Of a DNA stretch of 64,000 nucleotides, positions 63,357 through 64,000 are shown one piece after another (the first letter of the stretch is position 1; every line of letters begins with the position of its first letter). The DNA lies in the NCBI GenBank assembly GCA_963723205.1, contig CAVRQC010000044.1, positions 62,001-126,000 of the forward strand, in the 5' to 3' direction. This DNA comes from CAVQBP01 sp963723205. Lineage in GTDB: Bacteria > Bacteroidota > Ignavibacteria > Ignavibacteriales > Ignavibacteriaceae. A program made the position numbers and the translations under genes. The notes below the pieces were generated by a model. That model worked only from the letters and a program-made list of their open reading frames with translations, searched no databases and was not told where the DNA came from.

Positions 63357-64000
63357 CTAAAAATCAAACCTAATTCCCATCCAAACTTGTCTTGTATACC
63401 CGTAAGTAAATAAATCAACATTCGGACTGTTTATCCATTTTTTATCAGATGAATGCATATCTCCAATTTTATCTTCTGTTGTTACTTTTTGTCCTGCTTT
63501 ATATGTAACTCCATTGATTGTAACATCCTGAGTAAAAACATATCCCGGGTACAGATATGCACCGGTAGTCTCATCGCGTATAGGATCATAATAAGAACTT
63601 TGATAATCTTTCAGGTGCAGTGACTCCATATATGAAAGATAATCCGAAGGAGCATTACTGGCAGGATTGCCATTAGCTCCATAGAATGCATATCTATATA
63701 AAAAGTCTTTATTATTAAACAGATTGTTTATATTTAAGAAAGCTGTAGCTTTAAGAAAACCTACAGTAAAGGATTTACTAAGTTTTAAGTCTACCCTGAA
63801 TGTATTCGGCCAATAAAAATAGTTTTCACTTCCTTCGTCAACACTTCTTGGATTGAAGGTAAACCTGTTCCCCATTCTCCAATCTGGTAGAAGACTTAAG
63901 CTCCATCCTCCCCAGATATAACCCCATTCGTCCGGAGATCTGAAATTTATATTTGCTCTCACTTCAGGAACAGGATAAGGTCTTGAAGCATTAGCATAAT
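63357..64000 (-). CDS. TonB-dependent receptor C-terminus, module B (truncated by window edge)
   Basis: The frame is open to the right edge, and only the C-terminal about 213 residues are seen. They match the end of the module A receptor: the PVPEVRANINFRSPDEWG segment corresponds to PTPSINANITFRSPDNWG, and RVDLKLSKSF and NINNLFNNKDF follow. The chain ends MGIRFDF with a terminal aromatic, as outer-membrane barrels do. A GTG at 63962 is inside the frame and not a real start. It is the first gene of module B, ahead of the 738-residue protein and PorV-like gene. The rest of the gene is outside the window. Confidence 0.85.
   Translation of the reverse strand, partial: YANASRPYPVPEVRANINFRSPDEWGYIWGGWSLSLLPDWRMGNRFTFNPRSVDEGSENYFYWPNTFRVDLKLSKSFTVGFLKATAFLNINNLFNNKDFLYRYAFYGANGNPASNAPSDYLSYMESLHLKDYQSSYYDPIRDETTGAYLYPGYVFTQDVTINGVTYKAGQKVTTEDKIGDMHSSDKKWINSPNVDLFTYGYTRQVWMGIRFDF

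Noticed and set aside
63357..63962. A complete 201-residue protein at the right edge
   Set aside because: The frame continues upstream to the window end and aligns with the C-terminus of the other receptor, so it is a truncated receptor gene and not a small gene.
1..64000. CRISPR array, prophage, toxin-antitoxin, tRNA or rRNA
   Set aside because: No regularly spaced repeats, no phage-type genes, no toxin-antitoxin-like small gene pair and no tRNA or rRNA were seen in reading.

Overview
The window is AT-rich bacterial DNA, most likely from the Ignavibacteria/Chlorobi side of the Bacteroidota supergroup. Four secreted proteins end in the type IX secretion (T9SS) sorting domain with the QNYPNPFNP motif that is typical of Ignavibacteria. 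There are also two PorV/PorQ-like outer-membrane proteins and TonB-dependent receptors with an N-terminal carboxypeptidase-regulatory-like domain. This placement is inferred from gene content; no rRNA gene is present. No tRNA, CRISPR array, phage or insertion sequence was seen.

Bases 1-11760 hold general cell functions. They include a partner-switching module (anti-sigma kinase, STAS antagonist, PP2C phosphatase), a DUF4382 lipoprotein, and an acyl-CoA dehydrogenase/EtfA/EtfB operon on the minus strand. A GYD-domain protein, a YbaK-type tRNA deacylase and an orphan membrane histidine kinase follow. A symmetrical terminator at 11736-11761 closes this part.

From 11785 to the right edge (about 52 kb) every gene is on the minus strand and nearly all fit one programme: pectin use. 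The proximal part, 11785-28164, is cytoplasmic catabolism and control: LacI regulator, Gfo/Idh oxidoreductase, KDPG aldolase, two KDG-type kinases, a hexuronate MFS transporter, tagaturonate epimerase UxaE, an SDR fructuronate reductase, a LarA-type nickel-pincer racemase/epimerase, PdxB, Gnd, a DUF4861 lipoprotein, KduI and KduD. Uronate isomerase UxaC is at 48825-50237.

The middle part, 28261-51885, is exported depolymerases: GH105, pectate lyases PL9, PL1 and PL10, two GH28 polygalacturonases, two CE8 pectin methylesterases, a CE12-type rhamnogalacturonan acetylesterase, other esterases, a GH31, a GH65-like barrel enzyme and a DUF1080 protein. The distal part, 51972-64000, has two parallel modules, each a TonB receptor, a secreted protein of about 730 residues and a PorV-like protein. 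No SusD homologue is seen. A T9SS-sorted protein lies between them and shares a domain with the large pectinesterase.

Together the genes describe surface de-esterification and cleavage of pectin, outer-membrane uptake, periplasmic trimming, and two cytoplasmic branches. Unsaturated uronates enter via KduI/KduD, and galacturonate via UxaC, UxaE and the SDR reductase to mannonate. Mannonate dehydratase UxuA is absent from the window, whereas a LarA-family enzyme with a complete catalytic set and 6-phosphogluconate dehydrogenase sit in the same gene run. This suggests, as a hypothesis, a mannonate-to-gluconate shunt. Several long intergenic palindromes, two from one family, add a repeat layer to the locus.
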